Shown here piece by piece: positions 1 through 11,107 of a DNA stretch of 64,000 nt. Below the pieces are notes generated by a model, which was not told the origin of the DNA, did no database searches, and saw nothing but the letters and a program-made list of their open reading frames with translations. Positions within the stretch are counted from its first letter, which is position 1. Every line of letters starts with the position of its first letter. The position numbers and the translations under genes were made by a program. Source of the DNA: Lantana camara (taxonomy: Eukaryota; Streptophyta; Magnoliopsida; Lamiales; Verbenaceae); assembly GCA_037501455.1 (NCBI GenBank), contig CM074862.1:87195501-87259500 (forward strand), in the 5' to 3' direction.

Positions 1-605
1 GGTAGGGTGGTGGTTGCCCGGCGAAAGTCGCCGGATCACCGGTGGCGAAGTGGTGGCACCACCCGCCACTTTTAGGCCGCCGCTGCACCGTCGTGGGTCA
101 TCGATTGGCCGTGATCTTTGTACGGTTGTGACGGGCTCGTCGAGCCCTTCGAAATGGACTATTGATTCGTCGAATTCCGTTGAGTATCGGTCAAGTTTGG
201 TGATGTGTGTGAAATCACACCTTTGGTGTGTGTGAAAAGCCTGGAGCGGGAGAGAAGGAGAGAGGCTGAGGTTTGGCACACAAAACGAGGATCCGGGGTA
301 TTTAACTTGGGTCCTCGTACACAAAAACGGTCGAAAGAACGGGCTAATGAAGTCAGAATTGGGCAAACTTGGAGTCTACGGACTCGTTTCGTTGCCCCGA
401 ACGCGTTAAAGGGCTCAAAGAGGTCAAAATATCGACCGAACGAGAAGTGACTGGAGAACCCCCCCTAAAAGGAGAAAATTACAAAAGGACCCTGAACTTT
501 AAAAGAGTTCATAAGAGAGCCACACAACGCACAAATCACATAATTAAACACATAAAAAGGTTGGAAGGTGACGTACCTTATTTATCGGATGAGCGGGATG
601 TTACA
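1..605 (-). mobile_element. TE-A' LTR fragment (minus strand), cut by the window edge
   Basis: Read on the minus strand, an LTR starts at 605 with TGTAACATCCCGCTC and runs left out of the window. Its first part matches the LTR starting at 1411 (same TE-A family) and, more distantly, the TE-H LTR starting at 32530. Positions 1-160 match roughly 793-950. The LTR start abuts 606, which lies inside the next LTR copy, so this looks like a same-family insertion into TE-A's 3' LTR. The other end and any target duplication lie outside the window. Predicted ORFs here are LTR sequence and not genes. Confidence 0.8.
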
Positions 606-1411
606 CATCCGCTGCGTCTGTTCTTCTTCTTGCTAGGGCCGCTGCGCGTGCCATCGAAATCCCGTCGGAGAAGGCCGAAATCGCCAGTCGAAAAGAGGCC
701 CTCTTTTCTCCTAACTGTGGGGCTGCCGGAACCACCACGTTCGGTGGTTTTCGTGCTGAACGGAGGCCGAAATCGACACGGGAGGGTCCAAAAACGTAGA
801 GTAGGGTGGTGTTTGGCCGGCGAAAGTCGCAGGATCGCCGACGGCGAAGTGGTGGCGCCACCCGCCACATTCAGGCCACCTTTGCGCCGCCGTGGGTCGT
901 CGGTTGGCCGCGATCTTGGTAGGGTTGTGACGGGCTCATCGAGTTGATGAATTTCGACTAATCAAACGTCGAATTCCGTCGAGAAACGAGCGAGAACGGA
1001 TAGGTGTGTGTTTTCACACCTCTACTACATGAATAGTGCCGGATCGCGGGAGGAAGATGCTGGGGCTAGAGCTGAAGTTCTGGCACGCAAAACGAGGATC
1101 CGGGGTATATATCTCGGGTCCTCGTATGCAAAACGGTTGGAAGAACGGGCTAACAAAGTCAGAATGGGGCAAACTTAGTGTCTACGGACTCGTTTCGATG
1201 CCCTGAACGTGTTAAAGGGGTCAAAGAGGTCAAAATCTCGACCGAACGAGAAGTGACTGGAAGACCCCCCCTAAAAGGAGAAAATTACAAAAGGACCCTG
1301 AACTCTAAAAGAGTTCATAAGAGAGCCACACAACGCACAAATCACATAATTAAACACATAAAAAGGTCGGAAGGTGACGTACCTTATTTATCGGATGAGC
1401 GGGATGTTACA
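606..1411 (-). mobile_element. TE-A 3' LTR, partial (minus strand)
   Basis: The minus-strand LTR begins at 1411 (TGTAACATCCC) directly next to a polypurine tract, so it is the 3' LTR of TE-A. It is interrupted at 606 by TE-A'. Positions 875-1411 match the other TE-A LTR piece at 30291-30825. It is also homologous over its start to the TE-H LTR, so TE-A and TE-H are sister families. The full LTR was probably near 3.7 kb by comparison with TE-H. This length is inferred. Confidence 0.85.
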
Positions 1412-1447
1412 AACTTCCCCCCTTCAAAAGGACCTGTCCTCAGGTCC
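1412..1447 (-). other. TE-A polypurine tract and pre-PPT hairpin
   Basis: On the minus strand a hairpin GGACCTGAGGACAGGTCC (1430-1447; 7-bp stem, loop AGGA) is followed by a purine-rich tract (TTTTGAAGGGGGGAAG) directly before the LTR start at 1411. The tract is the expected primer for plus-strand DNA synthesis. Confidence 0.85.
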
Positions 1448-1721
1448 TACTGCTGAACCGAATAGCTTCGAACTGAAATATCTTGATCTATCTCCCGAAA
1501 CTGCATAGCATCTTAGCCCTGGCCGTGAAGTTTACTCCCTTTGTTTGCACCCACTCCCTTTTGAGTCTCGTAGTCACAGAGGTCTGTCTGCACACTTGAT
1601 CATTGGTCACTTCAAACTCATTCGATCCCCACTAAGCCACTGTACTAGAGCTCGACACCATCGCATCTTTGCCACTTTCTAGCTGTCGTGAAGCCACACG
1701 TAATGCAACAACGACAAACAA

Positions 1722-2074
1722 GAGAGAGTCCCATCTCGCAACACGCAAATGAGAGAACTCCGTCTCTCGGCACACAAAAGAGAAAACCCCATTTCTCAAA
1801 ACACAAAAGAGAGAGCCCCGTCTCTCAAACACGGAACTGGAAGAACCCCGTCTCTCAGCCTAAGTCTGTCAGATTCCACATCCTTCAGACATTCTAGTTT
1901 GAGAAAATCCGACATATCTCAAACCCTAAATTCAAGGGAATCCAGCATCCCTCGAATACCTAATAACAAGAGAATCCAGCATCTCTCGTGCACAAAACTA
2001 TAGAAAGAATCCGACATCTTTCTATCACACAAACAGGGAGAATCCACATCTTCCTGGCACGTAATCAGAGAGAA
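1722..2074 (-). repeat. TE-A internal hairpin array (about 11 units, truncated by TE-G)
   Basis: The array consists of short inverted repeats, each about 18-26 nt, spaced by 8-15 nt. Minus-strand units include GAGAGATGCTGGATTCTCTT, AGAAAGATG...TCTTTCT and GAGAGACGGGGCTCTCTC. Units occur in the same order as in TE-E (20891-21261) and TE-H (36961-37360). Stem bases differ between units but pairing is kept. TE-G interrupts the 5' end of the array. Confidence 0.85.
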
Positions 2075-4577
2075 TGTAACGCCCCAAATTCCGGAAGTTC
2101 AGGTAAGCACGCCACGTGCGGGTCTTCGGGAGTTGGGGGTTTAATTTTATATATTTACTTGCTTATTTTAATTTCATTACATTACTATGTGCATTATACA
2201 TTCCTATGTATTTATATGAATTAGTTTTAATGTGAAATTCGTGAATTAAGTGATAATGTGCTTAATTGTCTTATACGACTTTATTGGATCATCCCATAAA
2301 TTTATGGACTTAATTGCATTTCATGAATTGGGAGTTAAATGTCTAATTGTTAGAGATGATACTTGTGAGCATTCATTTAAATAAATGAGGGACTAATATG
2401 CAAAATGAAGAGTCATTATGCTTGTAGTGGATGATATAATATATCTTATATGTATTGTTCTCCCACATTCTCATACAATACATTTCATACAAGAACATCA
2501 TACACACACACACTAAGGATCGGTATTTACACCATCAAGAGATGAAGGAAGATTTCATCTAATTTCAAGCTATAATTGAAGAACTTTGGAGCTAATATCA
2601 TCAACATCATCACATCTTCACCTCATTATTTATTTTCCTTCATTTGAAGGTATATATTGGAGAGTATTTGAATTCCTTGATTGAGTATATGAGTAGGGTT
2701 TGAGGTTTGATTGATGCTTTCTTGCTTATTTATGATTAGAAGCATGTATAGGTCCTTGTTTCTTCATTTCTTGCATGAAACATGAAGTTATGTTGCAGTT
2801 GGAATATATGAAATTTTATGGGTTTCTTTTGATGAATCTTGATGATCAATGTATGATATGGGTATATATGTTAGATTTTATTGTGCTTCAAGTATGGATA
2901 CATGTTTCCTCAAGTTTTGATTGCATTTGATGATTGAAATTTGGTGTTTTGGGTTGGTTTTGCATGGAAACCCCTGTTTTCTTCCCTGTTTTTTTTCTGT
3001 TACGCACAGTTGACACGGGGGTGTCACTTTTTCCTCTTTCAGCATGACACGGGGGTGCGCGATGGCTTGGTTTTTATGTGTCGTGACACGGGGGTGTCAC
3101 GGATTGCTTTGTAATGGTGACACGGGTGTGTCACCTTCTGTTCGCATGCATGTTGTCTGCTGTACTGTGACACGGGTGTGTCACTGCTTAGTGTATTTTG
3201 GTGGCACGGGCGTGTCACACTCTGTTTTCATGCATTTTTGTTTTGCATGCATGGCTGTGCATGCATGTGTTTTATACTCGGTTTTTGGATAATCATGTTC
3301 TTATTTGACATTCATTAAATTGTTATTGCATAACCTATTGGTGCATGACTTTGCCGTTCGTCATAATTGGTTCATTCGAGTCGAGTCTTATTTCACACTT
3401 GTCCTTGTTGCACAGATCACGGTCCCGGTTTCGTGGAGCCTGCTCCGTAGGGTGTTCTCTTGCCTTCTTTTGGTCATTTGGTCAGGTGAGGTTTAAATTC
3501 TAGATTAATAGAACCCTTACAACCCCTATGTGACTATTTTGGCCAAAATGTATATATATCTATAGTTTGCGAACTTTATGATTTTCAAATGATTTGACAA
3601 AACCAATTGATTGACTGATTGATTGACGGATTGATTATTTTGGCGAGTCATTGAATTGCACTGTGGGCCCGAGGATAGTGGCTCGAGCCAACCGGGAAAG
3701 CATGGGCTGACGGGTAACTCGAGTGCTATCCTCACCAAAATGGGATGACCCCTGAACCCCCTAGGAGATTAGGGGAGGAAGGAGTTCCGGGCTTAGGGAT
3801 TCATGTACCCTCTGCCCAGACTGATTGGATGGTGGGGCCTTGCAATCCCACCATCACCAGGAGGAAGAAGCAGTCACTGAAACTGCTAATTGTGCACAGT
3901 AAATAATTGCTTGATCACCTAATCACCTAATAATTGATTGATTGTACACGGTTGAAGTAAGGTTGGAGAATTGCCCTCACTCGCCGGGCCACATATTGAT
4001 TGTATTGAACTGAATTAATTGATAAATTGAATTACTTGTAACCTCGGGCGATAGTACCTTTTGATTTTATTAATTGTGTTGTGATTTTCTAAAAGTATTA
4101 CCCGAGATTATAACTTGCATGTATGTTCGCGTATTTTTATTTATACCCCTCGCTCAGTCCGTTTGGACTGACACCTCAACTTTTCAGTTTTGCAGGTTCG
4201 TGCTAGGCAGGAATTAGAGTCTCGTTGTCTTTTATTCGGGTCTAGCGCTGCACCTTCATACATTGTACTTGTGTTGACACTAGTTATTTTGTAGTATGTC
4301 TTGAATTATACTTGGATTAATATTGTAATGATGTGAATTTCTGGTACCTATAAGTAAATATGTAAATATGGTACCTATATGTATTGAGTGCTTTTGCTTC
4401 CGCTATTTTATTGCTCTGAGTTGTTTTGGTTTTAATTAAGGGTACCCGCCTAGCCTTGTGTTTTTTTTTATTGTCTCCCTTTCGCTATAGTTTCAGTTCA
4501 CGTATGGATTATTCGTTTCATATGTGGATTGAGACTGTAGTGCCGGGGATGTGGCGCCTAGCGTTCCGGGTGCTACA
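2075..4577 (+). repeat. TE-G 5' LTR (2,503 bp)
   Basis: It starts TGTAACGCCCC and ends GGTGCTACA, and is followed after 8 nt by the primer-binding site. The first 546 bp match 29745-30290 in the same length. It contains a palindrome array at 3011-3218. No gene is present; short ORFs inside it are incidental. Confidence 0.95.
3011..3218 (+). repeat. Palindrome array in TE-G LTR
   Basis: There are six short palindromes: TGACACGGGGGTGTCA (3011), a decayed copy at 3045, GTGACACGGGGGTGTCAC (3083), two around GTGACACGGGTGTGTCAC (3116 and 3167) and GTGGCACGGGCGTGTCAC (3201). They lie about 0.94-1.14 kb from the LTR start. The region of the 3' LTR that would carry them has been deleted. Confidence 0.9.
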
Positions 4578-4585
4578 TCCCAAGG

Positions 4586-4660
4586 TGGTATCAGAGCCCG
4601 GTTACAAAACCGCGGCTCTAGTGTCGTGTCTTGTGAGTCTAAGTCGTACGGCATAGGATT
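4586..4660 (+). other. TE-G primer-binding site and conserved leader
   Basis: TGGTATCAGAGCC (4586-4598) is complementary to the 3' end of plant initiator-Met tRNA and lies 8 nt after the LTR end. The following sequence can fold with GAGCC pairing to GGCTC and CGGTT pairing to AACCG. It then runs into the lineage-wide tract around GTCTAAGTCGTACGGCATAG. Confidence 0.95.
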
Positions 4661-4818
4661 AATTGATTATTTGAGAGTCTTGCAACCTACTTGAACTTAT
4701 GTGACCCTATTTGAAGAACTTGGATTATGTGACTACGTGGTTTGATTGCATTGTGTGTTGTAATTACACTCATTGCACTTGTTAATCAAACATGCATGTA
4801 CAGTGTTTGAATTTCAGG

Positions 4819-5201
4819 ATGGCTCATGACCGACATCACCGTGATCGTTCTCCTCGACATCGACATCATCATCGGCGTGATAGGACTCCTCCTCCTCCAG
4901 CTAAACCCCAAGATTTCTTTAATTCCATGGTGCAACTCATGGATCAGAGGCTAAAGGATTATGTGCCTCCAGCACCGCCAGCTCCTCCACCACCACAACA
5001 AGCACCTATCTCTGCTATTTTAAGGGAATTTCAGAACCAGCATCCACCGAGATTCCAAAAGGGGAACGATATTCAAGCCGAACAATGGGTTAAAGAAGTT
5101 GAACTGGTATGGGAACTTATTCCATGTGAGTCTCGGGAAAAGGCTTGGTGTACTCTTACCCTCATCTAGGGAGAAGCATATTCATGGTGGGAGAGTACTA
5201 A
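4819..5201 (+). pseudogene. gag: TE-G gag, N-terminal part
   Basis: This is the structural Gag protein of TE-G, N-terminal part. The ATG at 4819 is chosen over the in-frame ATG at 4792 because it aligns with the TE-F gag start; both begin with a short His/Arg-rich stretch (MAHDRHHRD in this copy). A proline-rich segment and the start of the Retrotrans_gag domain follow. A TAG at 5167-5169 replaces a Gln found in TE-F. The frame is broken off at 5201 by TE-E, and the matching second half resumes at 25615. Gag would form the cytoplasmic virus-like particle. This copy cannot make it. Confidence 0.9.
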
Positions 5202-8200
5202 TGTGACGCCCCGTCTTCTCGAAGGGCGTCCTTACGACATCAACAAGTAAGTCTCTACACTTATGTGTGTTTAATTTAAGAGTTCTTGAATTATGTGATT
5301 TAATATAAATCCAATTTAATATGTGATAATTTGAATTTATTCCATGAAATAATTGTCAAGTTGATTTTAAATCCATCATGTTACTTAACTTGTTTAATTT
5401 CGGTTTACTTGAATTACTTGAGATTAATTGTCAATCATGTGTTTACGAAATGTCGTTAAATTATACAAAAAGTTTCTAAAATTAAATTGAATTAAACTCT
5501 AATTGGTAAATCTCTATTTCATTTTTTATTTGTAAAATTAATTCGTAGCTTGAATGTTTATTCGTAACTTTACCAATTTTGTTTACGATTATTTGTACGC
5601 GATATTTCTCTTTGTTACGCGATAAGGATACCCGGTTGTTTATAGCTTGTGCACAAGACACATTTCTCCCAATCCCTTTTCTCTCTCTCTCTCTCCTCTC
5701 CCACTCTCTCTCTCCCGCGGGTACTATGCGCGGCTTCGGTTACGAACCCATAACTCGATCGTTTCTCGACGGAATTCAACAAACGAATAGTCCATTTTGA
5801 TTATCTCGGCGAGACCGACGCAAGAGTACCAATTTCACGGCCTAACGGCGAACGCTGCCGGAGTTATGGCCGGATTTCAGTAGCAGCGGGGGAGCTGTCA
5901 GACCGCCGCCACTTCACCGGCGTTTCGCGGCGTTTTCCCGCCACCTCCTTGGTGCACGCGCCGAAGACCCAGCAATAGGACATCCCGGCGCTTCGTTTGA
6001 CGTCAGCGGCGAGGCTATCGGAGCAGCGACGGCGCCGCACGCGCCGTCCAAAGCTCGCGGCGGCGGCGCGAGTTACTGTAGCGGCGGCGGCAGAAACTTC
6101 GGCGGCCAACGGGGGCCTTTTTCGGCCATCTTTTGGTCTCGGGCTCTTCATGAAAGTTGTTCGGAACGACGAGAACTAGTGGCCTGTGATCAGGCGACTC
6201 CAGATTCGGTGGTTTGGCGGCTGATCGGTAGCGGCAAAGTGGCGGTGCAACAGCGGCACTAGCTCCGAGGATTTTTCCGGAAAGCTACCTTAGGGCTTTC
6301 GAAGAGCTCGTCATGGGTAAGACAACGCCTCTTTCAGATCGCATTTTGGTTCACCGGTTTGGAAGTAATTTGAGTTTGAAGATTTAGGGTTTTCGTGTTC
6401 TTAGATTTCAGATCTAGGACAATCGGCTTGGAATTTCCAGAAATTGATCAAGGATTCGGAACGGGCACGAAGACTTCATTCGGGACTGATTTTTCGGGAT
6501 TTTTCCGGTGACTTTTTACGGCGGCCCGGTGGCGGCCCGGCGACTTTGCGGCGGCTCCGGTGGCAGCACTCTTCGGACAGAATGTTCGTCTCGTTGTGGT
6601 GAGTTCAACGCCACTTTCTGTTAATTAATCGGAAACTCGATCTAATTATTGCGAATTATTTTGCGTAATTGTGATTATTTGAATTAATTGTTTTAAGTGC
6701 AAATAATTTGTTGATCGAGATGTATTCCAATCGTATACGAAAACATGTATTGAATGAATTGTGATATGCATGAATGTTTCGATTTACAATTTGAATCCCG
6801 ATGTGATGAATTTATGCTATGTGTTTAGATATGAAGGGGTGTTAGTGTAATATTTAGAAACTAATATTTTATGTGACTAAATGAACTTGAATGATATTTT
6901 AGAAGAACGAACATGTTGTGATTTCTTTATATGAATTTGAGACGTTCTCAATGTTATGTTTGTTGTAAATTGTGTTTCAAATATAAAATTTAGATACATG
7001 AAAGATGCTTGAACAACTTGAGACTTTATGCATGATAGGAGTTAGAATTGTAATATCTTGATTTACTCTTACTACCCGAAAATGGTATATTATGAATTAA
7101 GATAAATTGATAATTGTCATGTTTGTAAGTAATTAATTCCTAGTGGAATAATTGTACAAACACTTTAAACGAACAATTATGCTTAGTAATCAACTAAGGG
7201 GATGTTTGTGTAATAACTCTAAACTTTTATAAATGACTTAGGGGATGTAAGTGTAATATTTATGAAACTATGAATGTGACTTGAGCTTGTGTGCCAAACA
7301 TGTTGTGAAGTTGTAAAGTATGATCTTAAGTGAATTAAATGCACTCTTTATTTGTATCAAGCATGCTATCTACGTACAACAACTTTTTATGTTTATATGA
7401 TCAGGTTGTTCTTACTTATGCACTTTACAACTCGTTATGAACTTGATGCTTAATTATAACATTATAATTGAATCCTGTGACATTGGATGATTTAATATGC
7501 ATTTTGTGAATACTTTGACTTCCTAAATTGATCTTGTATCTTTGGATATGGAATTGCGTGTTGATTGCTTGTAAATATGACCTTGTTGAGCATTGATATG
7601 CCTTGAATGACCACGACACCTTATCCAAGCACAACATGAACACTTATGCATAACCACGATCATGTTGAGCAACGCCGTGCGTCTTGTTTGGTTCATATAG
7701 AGTCTAAGTCTGGGCTTCTGTATGTCTTGTCACAGAGTTTGGTGGTGCCGGTGGGCCCGAGGTTTAGAGCGTTTGGGCCTTCACACTCTCAGACTCTACT
7801 TTCATGAGGTGAGGTTTAGGATTTTGTATAGTTATTGAACTATGGCCTTTATATGTTGATTTCTATCCTTGCATGCGAGTATACCTTACTATAGATATGT
7901 ATGTGTTAAATATGATATTTTTATGATCTTATGCTTGCACTTCTCCGTGGGCGGGCTATCGCTGCAGCGTGGGAATGTAAGTGTGTGAGTCCTGCGTGGG
8001 CGGGCTATCCCCGCAGCGTAGGAATATATATAAAAACCCATTTTTAAAGCATATGTAAGCTATTTTGTAAAATTCAGTTGTGTTATGTTTCGGTAGCGAG
8101 ATTGCCATGAAAGATTGGCGTATGTTCTGTTCTGTTGTGGATCCAAGGAGCGATGGGATACACGGCCCTGGGATGGTATAGGACCGTCAGGGATAGGTCT

Positions 8201-8292
8201 GTGTGTAGTTCCATTTGAGATATCTTCACACGACCCATGCTGTAGGGAAGGTGTGGTATCTTGAGCCTTCGGCTAAGGCCGGGGAGGACTCT
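5202..8292 (+). repeat. TE-E 5' LTR, left part
   Basis: It starts TGTGACGCCCC and matches 21589 onward. It contains a CT-rich microsatellite (5679-5715), a GC-rich stretch near 5800-6300 with CGGCGG-type repeats, and a two-unit GTGGGCGGGCTATC repeat near 7946-8024. TE-F interrupts it after the ACTCT at 8288-8292. Predicted ORFs in the GC-rich part, such as one on the minus strand near 5864-6151, recur in the 3' LTR only because LTRs are duplicated. Confidence 0.95.
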
Positions 8293-10943
8293 TGTAGCAC
8301 CCTAACCCCCAGGGCACCACATCCCCCGCACTATAGCCTCGATCCACGTATGAAATGGAAAATCCATACACAAACCAAAACTATAGCGAACGGGTGACAA
8401 ATAAAAATGACGAGCTAGGCGGGACACTCTCCCCAACAAATAGAGCCAACAAGATAATGAAAGCGGAAGCAATAAAGTCATTCATACATATAGGTACCAT
8501 ATTTATTGAATAAATACGTATAGATACCAACTTAACTATCAATACATTATCATCTCTTAATAATATACATAACCAAGTATTCCAAAATACAAATAACGAT
8601 CAACAACATGGAATGTCCCAAAAGTACAATACATGAAGGTACGGTGCTAGACTCGTGAAAATGCAAAACTCGACCGGACACCCGCCTAGCACGACCCAGC
8701 ACTCAAGTACCTGAAAAGTGAAGTATCAGTCTACCGAAGACTGAGTGAGGGGCAATAAATATATATAACACACATCACATGCAAGGTGTAGCCTCGGGTG
8801 AAGACTTTAAAATGAAAAGGAATATATATAGTTCAAGAAACTTAATCTTTGCCCGAGATTACAACCAATCATTTTAACATTTTATCTTAACCATTTCATG
8901 AACATGTGACCCCGGCGAGTGGGGGCAAATCTCCAACCATAACGCCAAACGTGACAATACGTGCTTGCTTTATCAATTCAATACATGATCATGCAATTTC
9001 ATTTAGTGCTCATATAGACAATTTCATGCTTGAAATCATGCGATAACCCGAGGATAACCCGACATGCCGGATTAATCCCCAGTCTCCTTCTTCCTCCTGG
9101 TGATAGCGAGTTTGCAAGGCTCGACTATCCATGACATGGTGTGTGTAGAGGACATGACCCTCTAGACACGGAACTCCTTCCACCACTAATCTCCTAGTGG
9201 CTTCGGGGGTGATCCCAACAATGTGAGGATAATTCAGGAGTTACCCGTCAGCCCTTGCTTTCCCGGTTGGCTCAAGAATTACCCTCGGGCCCACGTGCAA
9301 TCATGTACTCGCCAAACTTGCTTGAAATCATGAATTGCTTGCTTGAAATATTCATGGTTTTGAAATCATTCATAAGTATAAAACGTTTTGGCCGAAAACT
9401 AGCACATAAGGGTTATAGGGTTCGTTTTACCAAAATAAAACCTCACCTTTTCTTGTAAAATACAATAATGTGGTGTTCTAAGGAGCTTGCTCCCCGTCCA
9501 CGCCCTCGTGACCTGTGCAATTACAACGTATACACGTGAGACATGACCTAAAATGACCAAAATATGATGAACGGCGGAAATGTATCGAGACGACCATGAA
9601 AATGCAATGTGGTATGATAGCATGTCGTTTCACATCATATTAGCACATATTATAGCAATTCGGGGTCAAAGAAGTCGTCGGATCGAGGGGCTATTTTCGT
9701 AAATTTATGCAGTGAATTTTGTTCTGCATTCCAGGTGGGAACGACCGTTCCGGTCCCCTTTGTAAAGTGGGAACGGTCGTTACCATAAACCCCAAAAACG
9801 TGCCAATGTTTTTCCCATTTAAAAATGCGCCTAACTGGGAACGGCCCTTCCGGCTCCAAGGCCAAAATGGGAACGGCCGTTCCCGTGGTCGGCCGCCTGT
9901 TTTATTTGAAAAGATGGGAACGCCCGTTCCCACAATACCTTGAGGCTGGGAACGGTCATTCCCAGTTTCTGAAACTTTGAAGAACAAAGGAGAAACAGGG
10001 GATGCTCACGGGAAGCAACAAAGCAATCACCAAAAATCCATTTTGATCAACACAAGTATGTATTTTCTGGAAATATGATACATATAAGTTCAAGAAATGA
10101 TATCCTAGCACTTAAACATTCAAATCACACAAGATCATCAAGAATTCATGCCTCATGCTCATGATCAAAACTTGATTATTCAAGCCAAATAACCAAGAAT
10201 TCAAGCTATAAATGATGCCATAATTCGTGAAATGATCACATATTCATGCTTCTAATTCTAATTCATCCATCTACCATATAATTCTCAAACCCTAAGCATG
10301 TCAAATATAAGCAAGAATCATCACTTCCATGCAAACCAACCTTGAAGATGAAAGAAATGAAGAAAATAGATTAAGAGGATGATCAACTCCCAAATCCTTG
10401 AAATATTTCTTGAAATCTTGATAATTGAATGGAAAGTCACTTTCTTCTCCTTGTTTCTTGATACCGAGAGAGAGCAAATGTGTTTGGCAAAATTTTGGGA
10501 TAAAATTTGATCAAGAAGGAAGCTTGAGATGGTATAACGGTGCATCCATTTTTGAAAAATGGGAAATATGCTAATTTGCCAATAAATCCTCCAAGAATTC
10601 AATCTATGCAATTAAGTAGATGAGGTTTTAAAATATGATCAATTAAGTCCTTAAAGTATTGGCAATTAAGTCCCTAAAATTTTAAAGAATATTTAACTAG
10701 GGACAATTTGGTAATTTAAAACACTCTTTGTAATTATTTCATGCAATAAATATTTTTCCATGTCATGAAATTATATTTTTAATGATATGAATTCAAAGAA
10801 TTGATATAAATAATGTTTCGTGAATTTTATAAAATTATGAATGCCACGTAAAATATATTATAAAATTAAAGAAATAAAACAAAACCTACACTCCACTCAC
10901 ACGTGGCGTGCTTACCTGATCATCCGGAAACCGGGGCGTTACA
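8293..10943 (-). repeat. TE-F 3' LTR
   Basis: On the minus strand it starts TGTAACGCCCC at 10943 and ends GGGTGCTACA at 8293. It has the same length as the other LTR. A palindrome array lies at 9737-9965. Two palindromes here carry single changes relative to the 5' LTR, breaking their symmetry. Confidence 0.97.
9737..9965 (-). repeat. Palindrome array in TE-F 3' LTR
   Basis: Six units lie about 0.98-1.2 kb from the LTR start, including GGGAACGACCGTTCC (9737), GGGAACGGCCGTTCCC (9869), TGGGAACGCCCGTTCCCA (9915) and CTGGGAACGGTCATTCCCAG (9946). The 5' LTR carries the same array at about 17162-17390, with two units more symmetrical. Confidence 0.9.
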
Positions 10944-10980
10944 ACTCTCCCCCCCTTAGAAGAATCTGGTCCCCAGATTC
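10944..10980 (-). other. TE-F polypurine tract and pre-PPT hairpin
   Basis: On the minus strand GAATCTGGGGACCAGATTC (10962-10980; 8-bp stem, loop GGA) precedes a purine tract TAAGGGGGGGAGAG that touches the 3' LTR. The hairpin starts immediately after the final in-frame stop at 10982. Confidence 0.9.
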
Positions 10981-10981
10981 T

Positions 10982-11107
10982 CTAGTCTTGCTTGAACAAC
11001 TCCGGGTGGAACCGTTTCATTTTATCCTCTGTTTCCCAAGTAGCTTCCTCGGTTTTATCGCTTCTCCACAACACTTTAACCAAGGGAATCCTCCGGTTTC
11101 TCAACTC
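10982..11107 (-). pseudogene. TE-F chromodomain, separated from pol by one TAA
   Basis: After the TAA at 11108-11110 the same frame stays open for about 41 codons to TAG at 10982. The encoded segment begins ELRNRRIPLVKVLWR and contains the aromatic/acidic pattern of a group II chromodomain (VKVLW, TEEATWE, FHPELF). In Tekay integrases this domain tethers the pre-integration complex to heterochromatin. TE-G has Gln where TE-F has TAA. TE-C has TAA at the same codon. It could be a plain nonsense mutation or a stop that is read through. Confidence 0.85.

Larger units (their letters stand above)
1412..2074 (-). mobile_element. TE-A interior, 3' end only; non-coding
   Basis: This is the 3' portion of TE-A's internal region. 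On the minus strand it holds, in order, a hairpin array, spacer, pre-PPT hairpin and polypurine tract. No protease, RT or integrase homology is visible. TE-G is inserted at 2074/2075, inside the hairpin array. The rest of the interior is missing: it would have lain beyond TE-G's right end, where a deletion has removed it. Layout matches the LARDs TE-H and TE-E, so TE-A was probably also non-autonomous. Confidence 0.8.

Noticed and set aside
369..947. 192-codon ORF on the plus strand
   Set aside because: It crosses the border between two LTRs of TE-A/TE-A', is antisense to them, and shows no protein-domain pattern.
5864..6151. Minus-strand ORF of 95 codons, recurring at 22248-22535
   Set aside because: It lies in the GC-rich part of both TE-E LTRs. 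Recurrence is explained by LTR duplication; low-complexity Arg/Ala composition, no start context or homology visible.
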